NCBI GenBank assembly: GCA_015056625.1
Contig: SVFY01000020.1
Span: forward strand, 1-53,640
Length of the DNA: 53,640 nucleotides
Source of the DNA: Butyrivibrio sp.
Lineage (GTDB): Bacteria > Bacillota > Clostridia > Lachnospirales > Lachnospiraceae
Direction of reading: 5' to 3'
Part shown: positions 1 to 8,895 of the stretch, piece after piece
Position numbering within the stretch: position 1 is the first letter of the stretch
Layout of the letters: each line of letters starts with the position of its first letter
The notes under the pieces: generated by a model
The model's database searches: none
What the model saw: only the letters and a program-made list of their open reading frames with translations
What the model was told of the DNA's origin: nothing
Program-made: the position numbers and the translations under genes

Positions 1-3000
1 GGTGCTGTACACGGATCACTGGTAGTAGGTGCTCTTACATCTACATACACAGCTTCTCAGGGACTTCTTCTTATGATCCCTGATATCTACAAGATAGCTG
101 GTGAGAGACTTCCTGGTGTATTCAACGTATCAGCTCGTTGCGTAGCTTCTCACGCTCTTAACATCTTCGGTGATCACTCTGACGTATATGCTTGCCGCCA
201 GACAGGTGCTGCTATGCTTTGCGATTCAAGTGTTCAGGAGGTTATGGACTTAACTCCTGTTGCATACTGTGCAGCAATCGAAGGCAGAATTCCTTTTATC
301 AATTTCTTTGATGGATTCCGTACATCACACGAGATCCAGAAGATCGAGGTTTGGGACTACAAGGATCTCGATGAGATGGTTAACCATGAAGCAATCGATG
401 CATTCAAGGCTGGCGCACTCAATCCTAATCACCCTTGCCAGATGGGCTCAGCTCAGAACCCTGATATCTTCTTCCAGACCAGAGAGGCTTGCAACACAGG
501 TTACAACGAGCTTCCTGAGATCGTTCAGAAGTACATGGACAAGGTTAACGCTAAGATTGGTACAGATTACAAGCTCTTCAACTACTACGGCGATCCTAAC
601 GCAGAGGTAGTTATCGTAGCTATGGGTTCTGTAAACGATACAATCGAGGAGACAATCGACTACCTCGAGAAGCAGGGCAAGAAGGTTGGTGTTGTAAAGG
701 TTCGTCTTTACAGACCATTCTCAGCTAAGGCACTTGTTGCTGCTATTCCTGATTCTGTTAAGAGAATCGAAGTTCTCGACAGAACAAAAGAGCCTGGATC
801 ATACCGTGAGCCTCTTGCTCTTGATGTTATCGCAGCTCTTAAGGGCACTAAGTTCGAGTCAGTTCCAGTATTCTGCGGACGTTACGGACTTGGTTCCAAG
901 GATACAACTCCTGCTCAGATCGTTGCTGTATTTAACAACGATACTAAGGAAGAGTTCACAATCGGTATCGAGGATGATGTAACAAATCTTTCACTTGATG
1001 CTGGTGCTCCTCTTGTTACAACTCCAGAGGGAACAACAAACTGCAAGTTCTGGGGTCTTGGTGCTGACGGTACTGTTGGTGCTAACAAGAACTCTATCAA
1101 GATCATCGGTGACAACACTGATATGTATGCTCAGGCATACTTCGATTATGACTCCAAGAAGTCTGGCGGTGTTACAATGTCTCACCTCAGATTTGGTAAG
1201 AAGCCTATCAAGTCAACTTACCTCATCAAGAAGGCTGACTTCGTAGCTTGTCATAATCCTTCATATATCCGTAAGTTCAACATGGTTCAGGAGCTTGTTG
1301 ATGGTGGTTCATTCCTCCTTAACTGCCCTTGGTCAGTAGAGGAACTTGAGACAGAAATCCCAGGCCAGGTTAAGAAGTTCATGTATGATCACAAGATCAA
1401 CTTCTACATCATGAACGGTTCTAAGATCGGTGTTGAAGTTGGAATGGGACCTACAAGGATCAACACAATCCTTCAGTCAGCATTCTTCAACATCACCAAG
1501 ATCATTCCTGAAGAGGATGCTATCAAGTTCATGAAGGACGCTGCTCAGAAGACCTATGGTCGTAAGGGTGAGGACGTTGTTAAGAAGAACTGGGCTGCTA
1601 TCGATGCCGGTGCAGATCCTAAGAACCTCATCAAGGTTGAGATCCCTGAGTCTTGGGCAAACGCTACAGACGAAGGCCTTGACTTCAAGAAGGCTGAAGG
1701 TTCAAGAAAGGATGTTATCGACTTCGTTAACAACATCCAGTCTAAGGTTAACGCTCAGGAAGGTAACACTCTTAAGGTTTCAGATTGTCTTCCTTACGTT
1801 GATGGTGCTACACCTTCAGGATCAGCTGCATACGAGAAGAGAGGTATCGCAGTAAACGTTCCTGCATGGGATGCTTCAACATGTATCGGTTGTGGATTCT
1901 GCTCACTTGTTTGTCCTCACGCAGCTATCCGTACAATCGCTATGACAGATGATGAGATCGCTAAGGCTCCAGAGGGACTTCAGACCAAGCCTCTTGCTGG
2001 AATGGATGGATACAAGTACTCAGTTGTTATCTCAGCTCTTGACTGCACAGGCTGCGGATCATGTGTTAACGTATGTCCTGGTAACAACAAGGGTGAGACT
2101 CTTAAGATGGGTGCTATCGCAGCTAACAAGGACGAGCAGAAGTACTTCGACTATGCTGTTACTCTTCCTATCAAGGACGACGTTGTTGCTAAGTTCGGCG
2201 AAGGCTCAATCAAGGGCTCACAGTTCAAGCAGCCACTCCTTGAGTTCTCAGGCGCTTGCGCAGGTTGTGGTGAGACACCTTACGTTAAACTTGTTACTCA
2301 GCTCTTTGGTGAGAGAATGTACGTTGCAAATGCTACAGGATGTACATCAATCTGGGGTAACTCATCACCTTCAACACCTTACACAGTAAATGCTAAGGGA
2401 CAGGGTCCTGCATGGGATAACTCACTGTTCGAGGATAATGCTGAGTTTGGTATGGGTATGGTACTTGCTCAGAACGCTCTCCGTGATGCAATCAAGGAGA
2501 AGGTAGAAGAGATCGTTGCTGCTGGCGGCGCTGCTAAGGATGCTGCTCAGAAGTGGCTCGATACATTCTCAAATGGCGCTGAGAACTTCGCTGCTACAGA
2601 TGCTCTCGTTGAGGCTCTTAAGAGCGACAGCTCAGATGCTGCTAAGTACGTTCTCAAGAACAAAGACTTTGCTGCTAAGAAGTCACAGTGGATCTTCGGT
2701 GGTGACGGATGGGCATTCGATATCGGATTTGGTGGTCTTGACCACGTTCTTGCATCTGGTAAGGATGTTAACGTTCTCGTTGTAAACACTGAGGTTTACT
2801 CAAATACAGGCGGACAGTCATCTAAGGCTACACCTACAGGTGCTGTTGCACAGTTCGCTGCAGGCGGAAAAGAGATCAAGCAGAAGGATCTTGCTTCAAT
2901 CGCTATGAGCTATGGTTACGTATATGTTGCACAGATCGCTATGGGCGCTAACATGCAGCAGACAATCAACGCAATCAAAGAGGCTGAGGCATATCCAGGA

Positions 3001-3327
3001 CCTTCACTTATCATCGCTTACGCTCCTTGTATCAACCAGGGTCTTAAGGCCGGCATGAACAAGGTTATGGATGAGGAGAAGAAGGCTGTAGCTACAGGAT
3101 ACTGGGATATGTTCAGATTCAATCCTCAGGCAGAGAACAAGTTCACTCTTGATTCTAAGCCTGCTACAGAGGACTTCCAGAGCTTCCTTGATGGTGAGGT
3201 TAGATACCTTTCACTTAAGCTCAAGAATCCTGAGAGAGCTGCTAAGCTCAACGCTGCTGCTGCTCAGCATGCTAAGGAGCACAGAGCTTACCTTGAGAAG
3301 CTCGTTACTCTTTACGGTAAGGACTGA
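1..3327 (+). CDS. nifJ: pyruvate:ferredoxin (flavodoxin) oxidoreductase, 5' end cut by window edge
   Basis: Oxidative decarboxylation of pyruvate to acetyl-CoA and CO2 with electrons passed to ferredoxin, the central fermentation step in anaerobes. The frame is open from base 1, so the start lies outside the window; about 1108 residues are visible and the single-chain family is usually near 1180. Visible in order: the transketolase-like core, the ferredoxin-like domain with two [4Fe-4S] motifs (CIGCGFCSLVCP near 1880-1920 and CTGCGSCVNVCPG near 2040-2080), then the TPP-binding domain with the proximal-cluster motif CAGCGETPY (near 2255) and the TPP/Mg motif GDGWAFDIGFGG (near 2700). A late cysteine (APCINQG, near 3020) fits the fourth ligand of the proximal cluster. 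All cofactor residues look intact. It is followed by its own terminator, so it is probably monocistronic at this end. Confidence 0.97.
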   Translation, partial: GAVHGSLVVGALTSTYTASQGLLLMIPDIYKIAGERLPGVFNVSARCVASHALNIFGDHSDVYACRQTGAAMLCDSSVQEVMDLTPVAYCAAIEGRIPFINFFDGFRTSHEIQKIEVWDYKDLDEMVNHEAIDAFKAGALNPNHPCQMGSAQNPDIFFQTREACNTGYNELPEIVQKYMDKVNAKIGTDYKLFNYYGDPNAEVVIVAMGSVNDTIEETIDYLEKQGKKVGVVKVRLYRPFSAKALVAAIPDSVKRIEVLDRTKEPGSYREPLALDVIAALKGTKFESVPVFCGRYGLGSKDTTPAQIVAVFNNDTKEEFTIGIEDDVTNLSLDAGAPLVTTPEGTTNCKFWGLGADGTVGANKNSIKIIGDNTDMYAQAYFDYDSKKSGGVTMSHLRFGKKPIKSTYLIKKADFVACHNPSYIRKFNMVQELVDGGSFLLNCPWSVEELETEIPGQVKKFMYDHKINFYIMNGSKIGVEVGMGPTRINTILQSAFFNITKIIPEEDAIKFMKDAAQKTYGRKGEDVVKKNWAAIDAGADPKNLIKVEIPESWANATDEGLDFKKAEGSRKDVIDFVNNIQSKVNAQEGNTLKVSDCLPYVDGATPSGSAAYEKRGIAVNVPAWDASTCIGCGFCSLVCPHAAIRTIAMTDDEIAKAPEGLQTKPLAGMDGYKYSVVISALDCTGCGSCVNVCPGNNKGETLKMGAIAANKDEQKYFDYAVTLPIKDDVVAKFGEGSIKGSQFKQPLLEFSGACAGCGETPYVKLVTQLFGERMYVANATGCTSIWGNSSPSTPYTVNAKGQGPAWDNSLFEDNAEFGMGMVLAQNALRDAIKEKVEEIVAAGGAAKDAAQKWLDTFSNGAENFAATDALVEALKSDSSDAAKYVLKNKDFAAKKSQWIFGGDGWAFDIGFGGLDHVLASGKDVNVLVVNTEVYSNTGGQSSKATPTGAVAQFAAGGKEIKQKDLASIAMSYGYVYVAQIAMGANMQQTINAIKEAEAYPGPSLIIAYAPCINQGLKAGMNKVMDEEKKAVATGYWDMFRFNPQAENKFTLDSKPATEDFQSFLDGEVRYLSLKLKNPERAAKLNAAAAQHAKEHRAYLEKLVTLYGKD

Positions 3328-3367
3328 TTTATTCAGGACCTGCTCTAAAGGCTGATAAGTAAACACA

Positions 3368-3407
3368 CTGCCGCTGGGATGGTTTTCCATTCCGGCGGTA
3401 GTTTTTT
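3368..3407 (+). terminator. intrinsic terminator of nifJ
   Basis: A 15-bp stem (3368-3382 with 3387-3401, three G-U pairs) has a TTTT loop and is followed directly by six T. Confidence 0.9.
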
Positions 3408-3486
3408 GTTTGGAAAAAGAGATTTGATTTTAGGTGGGATTATTGTATTATGTGATGAAAAGAGATAATGAAAGGCGGAGTGCCAT

Positions 3487-4359
3487 ATGATACAGGATAT
3501 AAAACCTTACTTTTTGGATAATCACTTTGATCCGGCAAAAGAGCTATCTGCAGGTAGCAGGATCATCATCATTAGAGACAATAACTATCTGCTTAACGAA
3601 AAATCTCTGGAGGATGGGATTGTAGAATTCCCTACCGCTTCGGATTTTGAAACGTCGCTTACAGATTCAGACTTCGCCTACATTTTCACTATAGGCGAGG
3701 ACAGTTTCTTTTTACATATATCAGATGAAAATAAGGAATATAGCGCTCCAGGCTACGCTTACACCCAGCTTAACGTCATCAGGGGAAAAGAGCTGTCTCC
3801 CAAGCACATGGTATATGCAGCTTTTACTGCCTACCATCTGAACACCTGGTATTCTACATCCATCTACTGCGGAAAATGTGGAACTAAAAATGAGGTCGAT
3901 AAAAAAGAGCGCGCAATGCGCTGCCCTCATTGCGGAAACGTAACTTACCCGAGGATCAATCCCGCAGTGATCATTGGCATCACTGACAAGGCAACTAATA
4001 AGATGGTCCTTACCAAGTACAACAGGGGTTACGCAAACTTCGCTCTGGTGGCGGGCTTTACTGAGATCGGAGAGACCATGGAAGGCACGGTAGAGCGTGA
4101 AGTCATGGAAGAAGTTGGCCTTAAGGTTGGGAACATCAGGTACTACAAGTCCCAGCCCTGGGGCATTGCCAGTGATATACTGATGGGATACTTTTGCGAC
4201 GTTGATGGAGATACCACGATCCACATGGACAACGAAGAGCTTAAGCTTGCCAGATGGTTTTCGCCTGAGGAGATAGAGCTTCAGCCAACGCCCTACAGCC
4301 TTACCAATGAGATGATGGGGCTGTTCAAGGACAGGGGCTATGAGGGCACAATTCAATAG
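3487..4359 (+). CDS. nudC: NAD(+) diphosphatase / decapping-type Nudix hydrolase NudC
   Basis: Hydrolyses NAD(H) to NMN and AMP and, in characterised homologues, removes NAD caps from RNA. 290 residues. A zinc ribbon is visible (C128-x2-C131 and C146-x2-C149), followed by a complete Nudix box starting at G190 (G-x5-E-x7-REVMEEVGL) and the SQPW motif that separates NudC from other Nudix enzymes. The start at 3487 is supported by a purine-rich site (AAAGGCGGAG) ending 6 nt upstream. It lies alone between the nifJ terminator and the cysK leader, so it is probably transcribed separately. No missing key residue was seen. Confidence 0.93.
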   Translation: MIQDIKPYFLDNHFDPAKELSAGSRIIIIRDNNYLLNEKSLEDGIVEFPTASDFETSLTDSDFAYIFTIGEDSFFLHISDENKEYSAPGYAYTQLNVIRGKELSPKHMVYAAFTAYHLNTWYSTSIYCGKCGTKNEVDKKERAMRCPHCGNVTYPRINPAVIIGITDKATNKMVLTKYNRGYANFALVAGFTEIGETMEGTVEREVMEEVGLKVGNIRYYKSQPWGIASDILMGYFCDVDGDTTIHMDNEELKLARWFSPEEIELQPTPYSLTNEMMGLFKDRGYEGTIQ

Positions 4360-4506
4360 TATTGATCCGATAAGGAGAGTTTATTGACGCCGATAAACTT
4401 TCCTTATTTTTCATTGTGAATGAGCTGTGCTAATATTTGATTATCAAATAAAGAATAGGGCAACAAAAGTTGCCATTACAGAAAATAAAAATGGAGGAAA
4501 TCAATT

Positions 4507-5442
4507 ATGGCAGACATCAAAGAAAGCGCACTTGAACTTATTGGGGGAACACCACTTCTTAAGCTTAACGGTTACAGCAAGAAGGCAGGAGTTACAAACG
4601 CAACTATCCTTGCCAAGCTTGAGTACTTAAATCCAGCAGGATCAGTTAAGGACAGAGTAGCACTTAGCATGATCGAGGATGCTGAGAAGAGTGGAAAGAT
4701 CAAACCAGGAGCAACGATCATCGAACCTACAAGCGGAAACACAGGAATCGGACTTGCAGCAGTTGCAGCAGCAAAGGGCTACAGAGCAATCCTTACACTT
4801 CCAGATACAATGTCGGTAGAGAGAAGAAATCTTCTTAAGGCCTACGGCGCTGAGATCGTTCTTACAGACGGTGCCAAGGGAATGAAGGGTGCCATCGCCA
4901 AGGCAGAAGAGCTTGAGAAAGAGATCGAGGGTGCAGTTATCCTTGGACAGTTCGTTAACCCAGCTAACCCTGCCATCCACAAAGCTACAACAGGCCCAGA
5001 GATCTGGAAGCAGACAGACGGTAAGGTAGACATCTTCGTAGCTGGCGTAGGTACAGGCGGAACAGTTACTGGTGTAGGCGAGTACCTTAAGGAGCAGAAC
5101 CCTGACGTTAAGGTTGTTGCAGTTGAGCCTTCCAGCAGCCCGGTTCTTTCACAGGGAACAGCAGGCCCACACAAGATCCAGGGTATCGGCGCAGGATTCG
5201 TACCTGACACTCTCAACACCAAGATCTACGACGAAGTTATCGCTATAGACAACGAGGATGCATTCGCTGAGGGTAAGAGATTTGCAGTATCTGAGGGAAT
5301 CCTTGTAGGTATCTCATCAGGAGCAGCCCTTAAGGCAGCAACAATCCTTGCAGAAAGAGAAGAGAACAAGGGCAAGAATATCGTAGTACTCCTGCCCGAT
5401 TCAGGAGACAGATATCTTTCAACACCTCTTTTCGCAGACTAA
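4507..5442 (+). CDS. cysK: cysteine synthase A (O-acetylserine sulfhydrylase)
   Basis: PLP enzyme that makes L-cysteine from O-acetylserine and sulfide. 311 residues, the usual length. The PLP lysine is K48 in the context GSVKDRVA, and the phosphate/substrate loop TSGNTG is at residues 75-80. [11 protein letters not shown] glycine loop follows in the C-terminal half. The start is fixed by GGAGG at about 4494-4498. The 145-nt leader upstream is AT-rich; no S-box or T-box was recognised in it. The stop codon is followed within 6 nt by a large palindromic repeat. The codon choice (AAG, GAG, ATC) suggests good expression. Confidence 0.96.
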   Translation: MADIKESALELIGGTPLLKLNGYSKKAGVTNATILAKLEYLNPAGSVKDRVALSMIEDAEKSGKIKPGATIIEPTSGNTGIGLAAVAAAKGYRAILTLPDTMSVERRNLLKAYGAEIVLTDGAKGMKGAIAKAEELEKEIEGAVILGQFVNPANPAIHKATTGPEIWKQTDGKVDIFVAGVGTGGTVTGVGEYLKEQNPDVKVVAVEPSSSPVLSQGTAGPHKIQGIGAGFVPDTLNTKIYDEVIAIDNEDAFAEGKRFAVSEGILVGISSGAALKAATILAEREENKGKNIVVLLPDSGDRYLSTPLFAD

Positions 5443-5447
5443 ATAAA

Positions 5448-5568
5448 ACAAGACACGGGGCGGTTCTGTTGCTGACACGGGGACGGTTCTACTGTCAGGT
5501 TTTATTTAGATAAAACCTGACAGTAGAACCGTCCCCGTGTCAGCAACAGAATCGTCCACGTGTCTTGT
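5448..5568. repeat. large palindromic repeat element A (GACACGGGGACGGTTCT family)
   Basis: Two arms of about 57 nt fold back around a 6-nt loop (5505-5510). Each arm holds two copies of the unit GACACGGGGACGGTTCT or a variant. The inner copies pair perfectly and the outer pair is degenerate (an A is missing at about 5461; the right arm reads ATCGTCCACG). It lies between the convergent genes cysK and mecA, starting 6 nt after the cysK stop. Sister copies are at 15883-15989 and 20213-20329. Confidence 0.9.
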
Positions 5569-5611
5569 GCCAAAAATAAAAGCCAAGCCATATAAATCTT
5601 CTTTCAAGCCA

Positions 5612-5651
5612 TTAAAAATAGCTCCGGAGCCCATTCGCTCCGGAGCTATTT
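5612..5651 (-). terminator. intrinsic terminator of mecA
   Basis: A perfect 15-bp stem (5616-5630 with 5637-5651) built on GCTCCGGAGC with a 6-nt loop. Read on the minus strand it is followed by a T-run. It starts 9 nt after the mecA stop. Confidence 0.9.
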
Positions 5652-5660
5652 CAATTTCTC

Positions 5661-6467
5661 TTAGATCTGTGATAGTGTCTGAACTGCGCTGCCGCCGATC
5701 ACTACTGTGTAGTGCTCTGCAAGATAGTGCTCATCAGCTGTGCTGCCGATCTCTGTCTTGCCATATTCTGTAAGCAATGAGCAGATGTTTGCGAATACTG
5801 CGTCGTCCAGATCACCCTGGTGAAGGATCAGGTAGTACTTACCTAACGCTTCATTCTTGTACAAGGTGTTGTTACCATTGAATTTCCTTGAAACTATTTT
5901 AGCGAACTTTGTAACCTCGTGGAGTGAATCAAAGGAGAAGATTCTTGATCCCTTCCTGCCTGGCAGATCTTTCTTTTTAGGACCGCCAGTTTTTTCTTTT
6001 ACCTTCTTGGAATCTGACTGAGGGCTCATGGGTGAATCCATGTAGTCGGACATGTTGCTGTGCTGAAGCCTCTTGAAAAGACTCATCACATCCTCTTCAT
6101 CATCCTCGTCCTCGTCGTAATCCTCGTCGTAGTAGTCCTCGTCGCCGTCATCCTCATCTTCGTCTTCTTCATCACGAAGTGATGGAGCGAAGTTGGAAAA
6201 TCTGGTGTCCAGCTCATCTGGATCGTCGACTTTGGTGATCACAAGAACAATACACTCGGAGTTGATGGGGATCGCCTCGATCATAAGAGGGGTGTCCTCC
6301 GCTTCAAATCCGAACTCTATGTTAGCCTGTTGCATCATGTCCTGGAAAAGCTCTTTTGCCTTCTCAGTGCCATATGCCAGCTCTGTAATTTTGAGGTCTC
6401 GCTTCGCAAGGTCATCTCTGGTAAGTGTACATCTAATCTGGTGATCATTAACTTTCTCGATTTTCAT
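5661..6467 (-). CDS. mecA: adaptor protein MecA
   Basis: Substrate adaptor that delivers proteins to the ClpC AAA+ unfoldase and ClpP in Firmicutes. 268 residues. The N-terminal substrate-binding domain begins MKIEKVNDHQIRCTLTRDDL, typical of the family. A long, almost purely acidic linker follows at about residues 97-126, then a lysine-rich stretch (about 150-170), then the C-terminal Clp-binding domain (about 172-268, with FDSLHEV and the GxYYLIL-like strand). The acidic linker is longer than in the Bacillus protein. The start is fixed by AGGAGG 8-9 nt upstream. It has its own promoter (6499-6527) and terminator. Confidence 0.92.
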   Translation of the reverse strand: MKIEKVNDHQIRCTLTRDDLAKRDLKITELAYGTEKAKELFQDMMQQANIEFGFEAEDTPLMIEAIPINSECIVLVITKVDDPDELDTRFSNFAPSLRDEEDEDEDDGDEDYYDEDYDEDEDDEEDVMSLFKRLQHSNMSDYMDSPMSPQSDSKKVKEKTGGPKKKDLPGRKGSRIFSFDSLHEVTKFAKIVSRKFNGNNTLYKNEALGKYYLILHQGDLDDAVFANICSLLTEYGKTEIGSTADEHYLAEHYTVVIGGSAVQTLSQI

Positions 6468-6498
6468 GATGCATACCTCCTGACTTTGGAATACATAG

Positions 6499-6527
6499 AT
6501 ACTAAGTGAAACAGTGTACTATGTCAA
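6499..6527 (-). promoter_or_regulatory. sigma-A-type promoter of mecA
   Basis: On the minus strand TTGACA (6527-6522) and TAGTAT (6504-6499) are separated by exactly 17 nt. This gives a 5' leader of about 25-30 nt with an AGGAGG site before the mecA start. Confidence 0.8.
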
Positions 6528-6570
6528 TAGATATATCGTCATAAAATGCGATATTTCGAGTATCTACATA

Positions 6571-6627
6571 AAATCTTAAGAATTTCTGCCGAAAATCTTA
6601 AGAAATTTCGATGGTAAATCTTAAGAA
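6571..6627. promoter_or_regulatory. three direct repeats of AAATCTTAAGAA, period 22-23 bp
   Basis: Identical 12-mers occur at 6571-6582, 6593-6604 and 6616-6627. The 22/23-bp period places all copies on one DNA face. The array lies between the mecA promoter and a TATAGT box at 6635-6640. Direct repeats at about two helical turns are typical of response-regulator sites such as LytTR types; that assignment is inference. Confidence 0.6.
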
Positions 6628-6633
6628 TTAGCT

Positions 6634-6778
6634 GTTATAGTATTTTTTGTGAGGCGCCGCCAGACAGGCTACGATCCGGAAAGGAGGCGCGATACAGGGA
6701 AATACTTAATAATAAAGAATCATTTATTCAAAGATCTTGCTGTTCTGGCAAGATGTCTTGCAAAAAGTTTCTGCAAGA
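6634..6778 (+). other. candidate structured leader or small RNA; surrounding 6528-7125 is gene-free
   Basis: No convincing coding frame exists from 6468 to 7181. After TATAGT (6635-6640) the sequence can form a stem GCGCC/GGCGC (6654-6658 with 6686-6690) whose right side overlaps AAAGGAGG (6680-6687); no start codon lies at the right distance from this site. Two further hairpins follow: ATCTTGC/GCAAGAT (6734-6754) and TCTTGCA/TGCAAGA (6756-6778). All four arms share TCTTGC or GCAAGA, so alternative pairing is possible. It matches no riboswitch class that I could recognise. A 12-bp palindrome TGAGGCGCCTCA is at 6908-6919. Confidence 0.35.
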
Positions 6779-7125
6779 AATTCCCCTATAATATATAAAA
6801 AACATCAACACAAATATTATAAAAAGATATAAAGACAACTTCGTATTTTCTACATTAATTATACCATATTTTGTATTATGCAAGATGTTGGTAGGCAGGA
6901 TTTGTGCTGAGGCGCCTCAATGTATTAATTTATGTCAAAAAAATAGTAAACGTTTCAGTAAAATCTGGTGGAATTTATCACGGCTTTGAACCTTTTGGAC
7001 TGAGACGAAGGAAACTATTACGATAAAAATAGACAAGAATATCACGTAGCGTATTTTTTGATCGTAATATGCCCGTAAAATAAGAGGACCCCATCCTTGC
7101 TTGTTTCATGGTTAATACATTCATA

Positions 7126-7154
7126 ATGACGTAAAGTAAATAGTTTGCTATAAT
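7126..7154 (+). promoter_or_regulatory. promoter of the GH18-like gene cluster
   Basis: ATGACG (7126-7131, 4/6 match to TTGACA) and a perfect TATAAT (7149-7154) are 17 nt apart, 28 nt before the start codon at 7182. Confidence 0.6.
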
Positions 7155-7181
7155 ATAGGGCGATTGTAAAGGAGCTAGAGA

Positions 7182-8885
7182 ATGAAGAAAAAGGTGATTC
7201 CGGCGATTATTATAATCGTCCTTATTTTTGTGTTTGCAGGAATATTTGTCTTGCAGCAGTTTATGAAACGCTATTCATACAGCACAGAGAAGGCTGATCT
7301 GGATGCCTACTTTGGCGTTACATCAGCAACAGATGTACCCATCATCCTTGGCAATGAATTTATAGATGAACATGCTCAGATCCTGGACGGGTATTACTAC
7401 ATGGATTTTGATTCTGTTCAGAAGTATTTAAATGACAGATTCTACTATGGAATAGAGGACGGTCTTTTCATCTACACAACACCAACAGCCATCATAACCA
7501 GTGAGGTTGGAGGCAGTTCCTGGTCAGACACTGAGGGCGGCAGCGGCAATGAGAGCTACGCCATAACAAGACTTGAGAACGGAGTTTTGTACGTCGCTCT
7601 TGATTATGTCAAGAAATACACCAATTTCAGCTACGAGGGCTTTACAGATGCCAATCACATGCAGCTGACCACAAGCTGGGAGGATGAAACTGTAGCCACC
7701 ATAACCAAGGATACTCAGGTAAGGATCCGCGGCGGCGTAAAGAGTGAGATCCTAAGAGAGATCGAAAAAGGCGAGACAGTAGTTGTCCTTGAAGAACTTG
7801 AGAACTGGACCAAGGTCAAGACTAGCGACGCATATATCGGATGGGTTGAGAACAAAAGACTTTCTGATTCCAAGACCAGAAGCCCTATCCCGGTTACAGA
7901 CTACGTCGAGCCTGAATATACAAGCATTTCAAGAGATCACATGATCAACCTTGGCTTCCACAATATCGGAGGCGTTGGAGGAAACGATACAATTTCTGAC
8001 ATGATCTCGGGTGCTACGAGCCTGAATGTTATCTCACCTACATGGTTTGCAGTTACAGGCAACGACGGTTCCATCAGAAGCTTTGCTTCTACTTCTTATG
8101 TAAATACATCCCACAACAACGGCATCGAAGTATGGGCGCTTTTGGACAACTTCACTGGCGGCGGTGATTTCACCACAGGAGAGGTCCTTTCACATGCAAC
8201 CAGCAGGGCTGCCCTTATTGAAAATGTGGTATCTGCTTGTATAGCTGCTGGAGTTGACGGTCTTAACCTTGATTTTGAGATGGTGGCATCTGAGGATGGC
8301 CAGAGCTTTGTTGAGTTTGTAAGAGAGCTCTCGATCGCCTGCAGGAAGGCTGGACTTGTCTTTTCCATAGACAACTATGTTCCTATGAACTTCAACGACC
8401 ACTATGACCTTGAGGAACAGGGCATAGTTGCTGATTATGTTATCATCATGGGCTATGACGAGCACTACGCAGGATCCCAGGAGGCTGGATCTGTTGCGTC
8501 TCTTTCATATGTAGAAAACGGTATCATCAACACCACAGAGAAGGTCGACCCTTCCAAGGTTATCAACGCTGTTCCTTTCTACACAAGGATCTGGCATACA
8601 AGCGGCGGACAGGTCAGTAGTGAAGCGGTTTCCATGAAGATCGCCACAGATTACATCTCTAATCACGGCATTGACATGCAGTGGAACTCAGAGGCTGGTC
8701 AGAACTATGGCGAATATACAGGAAGCGACGGCGTCTTTAACCAGATCTGGATGGAGGATGCAGAGTCCATCGGACAGAAGATCGACTCCATGAAGGCAAG
8801 CGGCATTGCAGGTATCGCCGAGTGGTCCCTTGGAATGGAGACCAGTGACGTCTGGGAAGTAATAGCAAATTACGTTAATGGCTAA
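7182..8885 (+). CDS. membrane-anchored SH3 / glycoside hydrolase family 18-like protein
   Basis: Probably acts on the cell wall or spore cortex; substrate not shown by sequence. 567 residues. An N-terminal membrane anchor or signal (about residues 3-27) precedes a stalk-like domain (about 40-165). A bacterial SH3 domain follows (about 170-225: VRIRGG, ENWTKVKT, YIGWVENKRL). The C-terminal TIM barrel (about 240-567) carries the GH18 signature DGLNLDFE with D359, D364 and E366 all present. The arrangement resembles YaaH/SleL-type N-acetylglucosaminidases but with SH3 in place of LysM. The start has a GGAG site (about 7171-7174). It leads a co-directional cluster; tsaC follows after 10 nt. Confidence 0.85.
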   Translation: MKKKVIPAIIIIVLIFVFAGIFVLQQFMKRYSYSTEKADLDAYFGVTSATDVPIILGNEFIDEHAQILDGYYYMDFDSVQKYLNDRFYYGIEDGLFIYTTPTAIITSEVGGSSWSDTEGGSGNESYAITRLENGVLYVALDYVKKYTNFSYEGFTDANHMQLTTSWEDETVATITKDTQVRIRGGVKSEILREIEKGETVVVLEELENWTKVKTSDAYIGWVENKRLSDSKTRSPIPVTDYVEPEYTSISRDHMINLGFHNIGGVGGNDTISDMISGATSLNVISPTWFAVTGNDGSIRSFASTSYVNTSHNNGIEVWALLDNFTGGGDFTTGEVLSHATSRAALIENVVSACIAAGVDGLNLDFEMVASEDGQSFVEFVRELSIACRKAGLVFSIDNYVPMNFNDHYDLEEQGIVADYVIIMGYDEHYAGSQEAGSVASLSYVENGIINTTEKVDPSKVINAVPFYTRIWHTSGGQVSSEAVSMKIATDYISNHGIDMQWNSEAGQNYGEYTGSDGVFNQIWMEDAESIGQKIDSMKASGIAGIAEWSLGMETSDVWEVIANYVNG

Positions 8886-8895
8886 GAAGTAAGTT

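Noticed and set aside
6951..6966. Possible CcpA cre box (TAGTAAACGTTTCAG)
   Set aside because: Spacing of the half sites is off by one from the cre consensus and it is not placed near a promoter.
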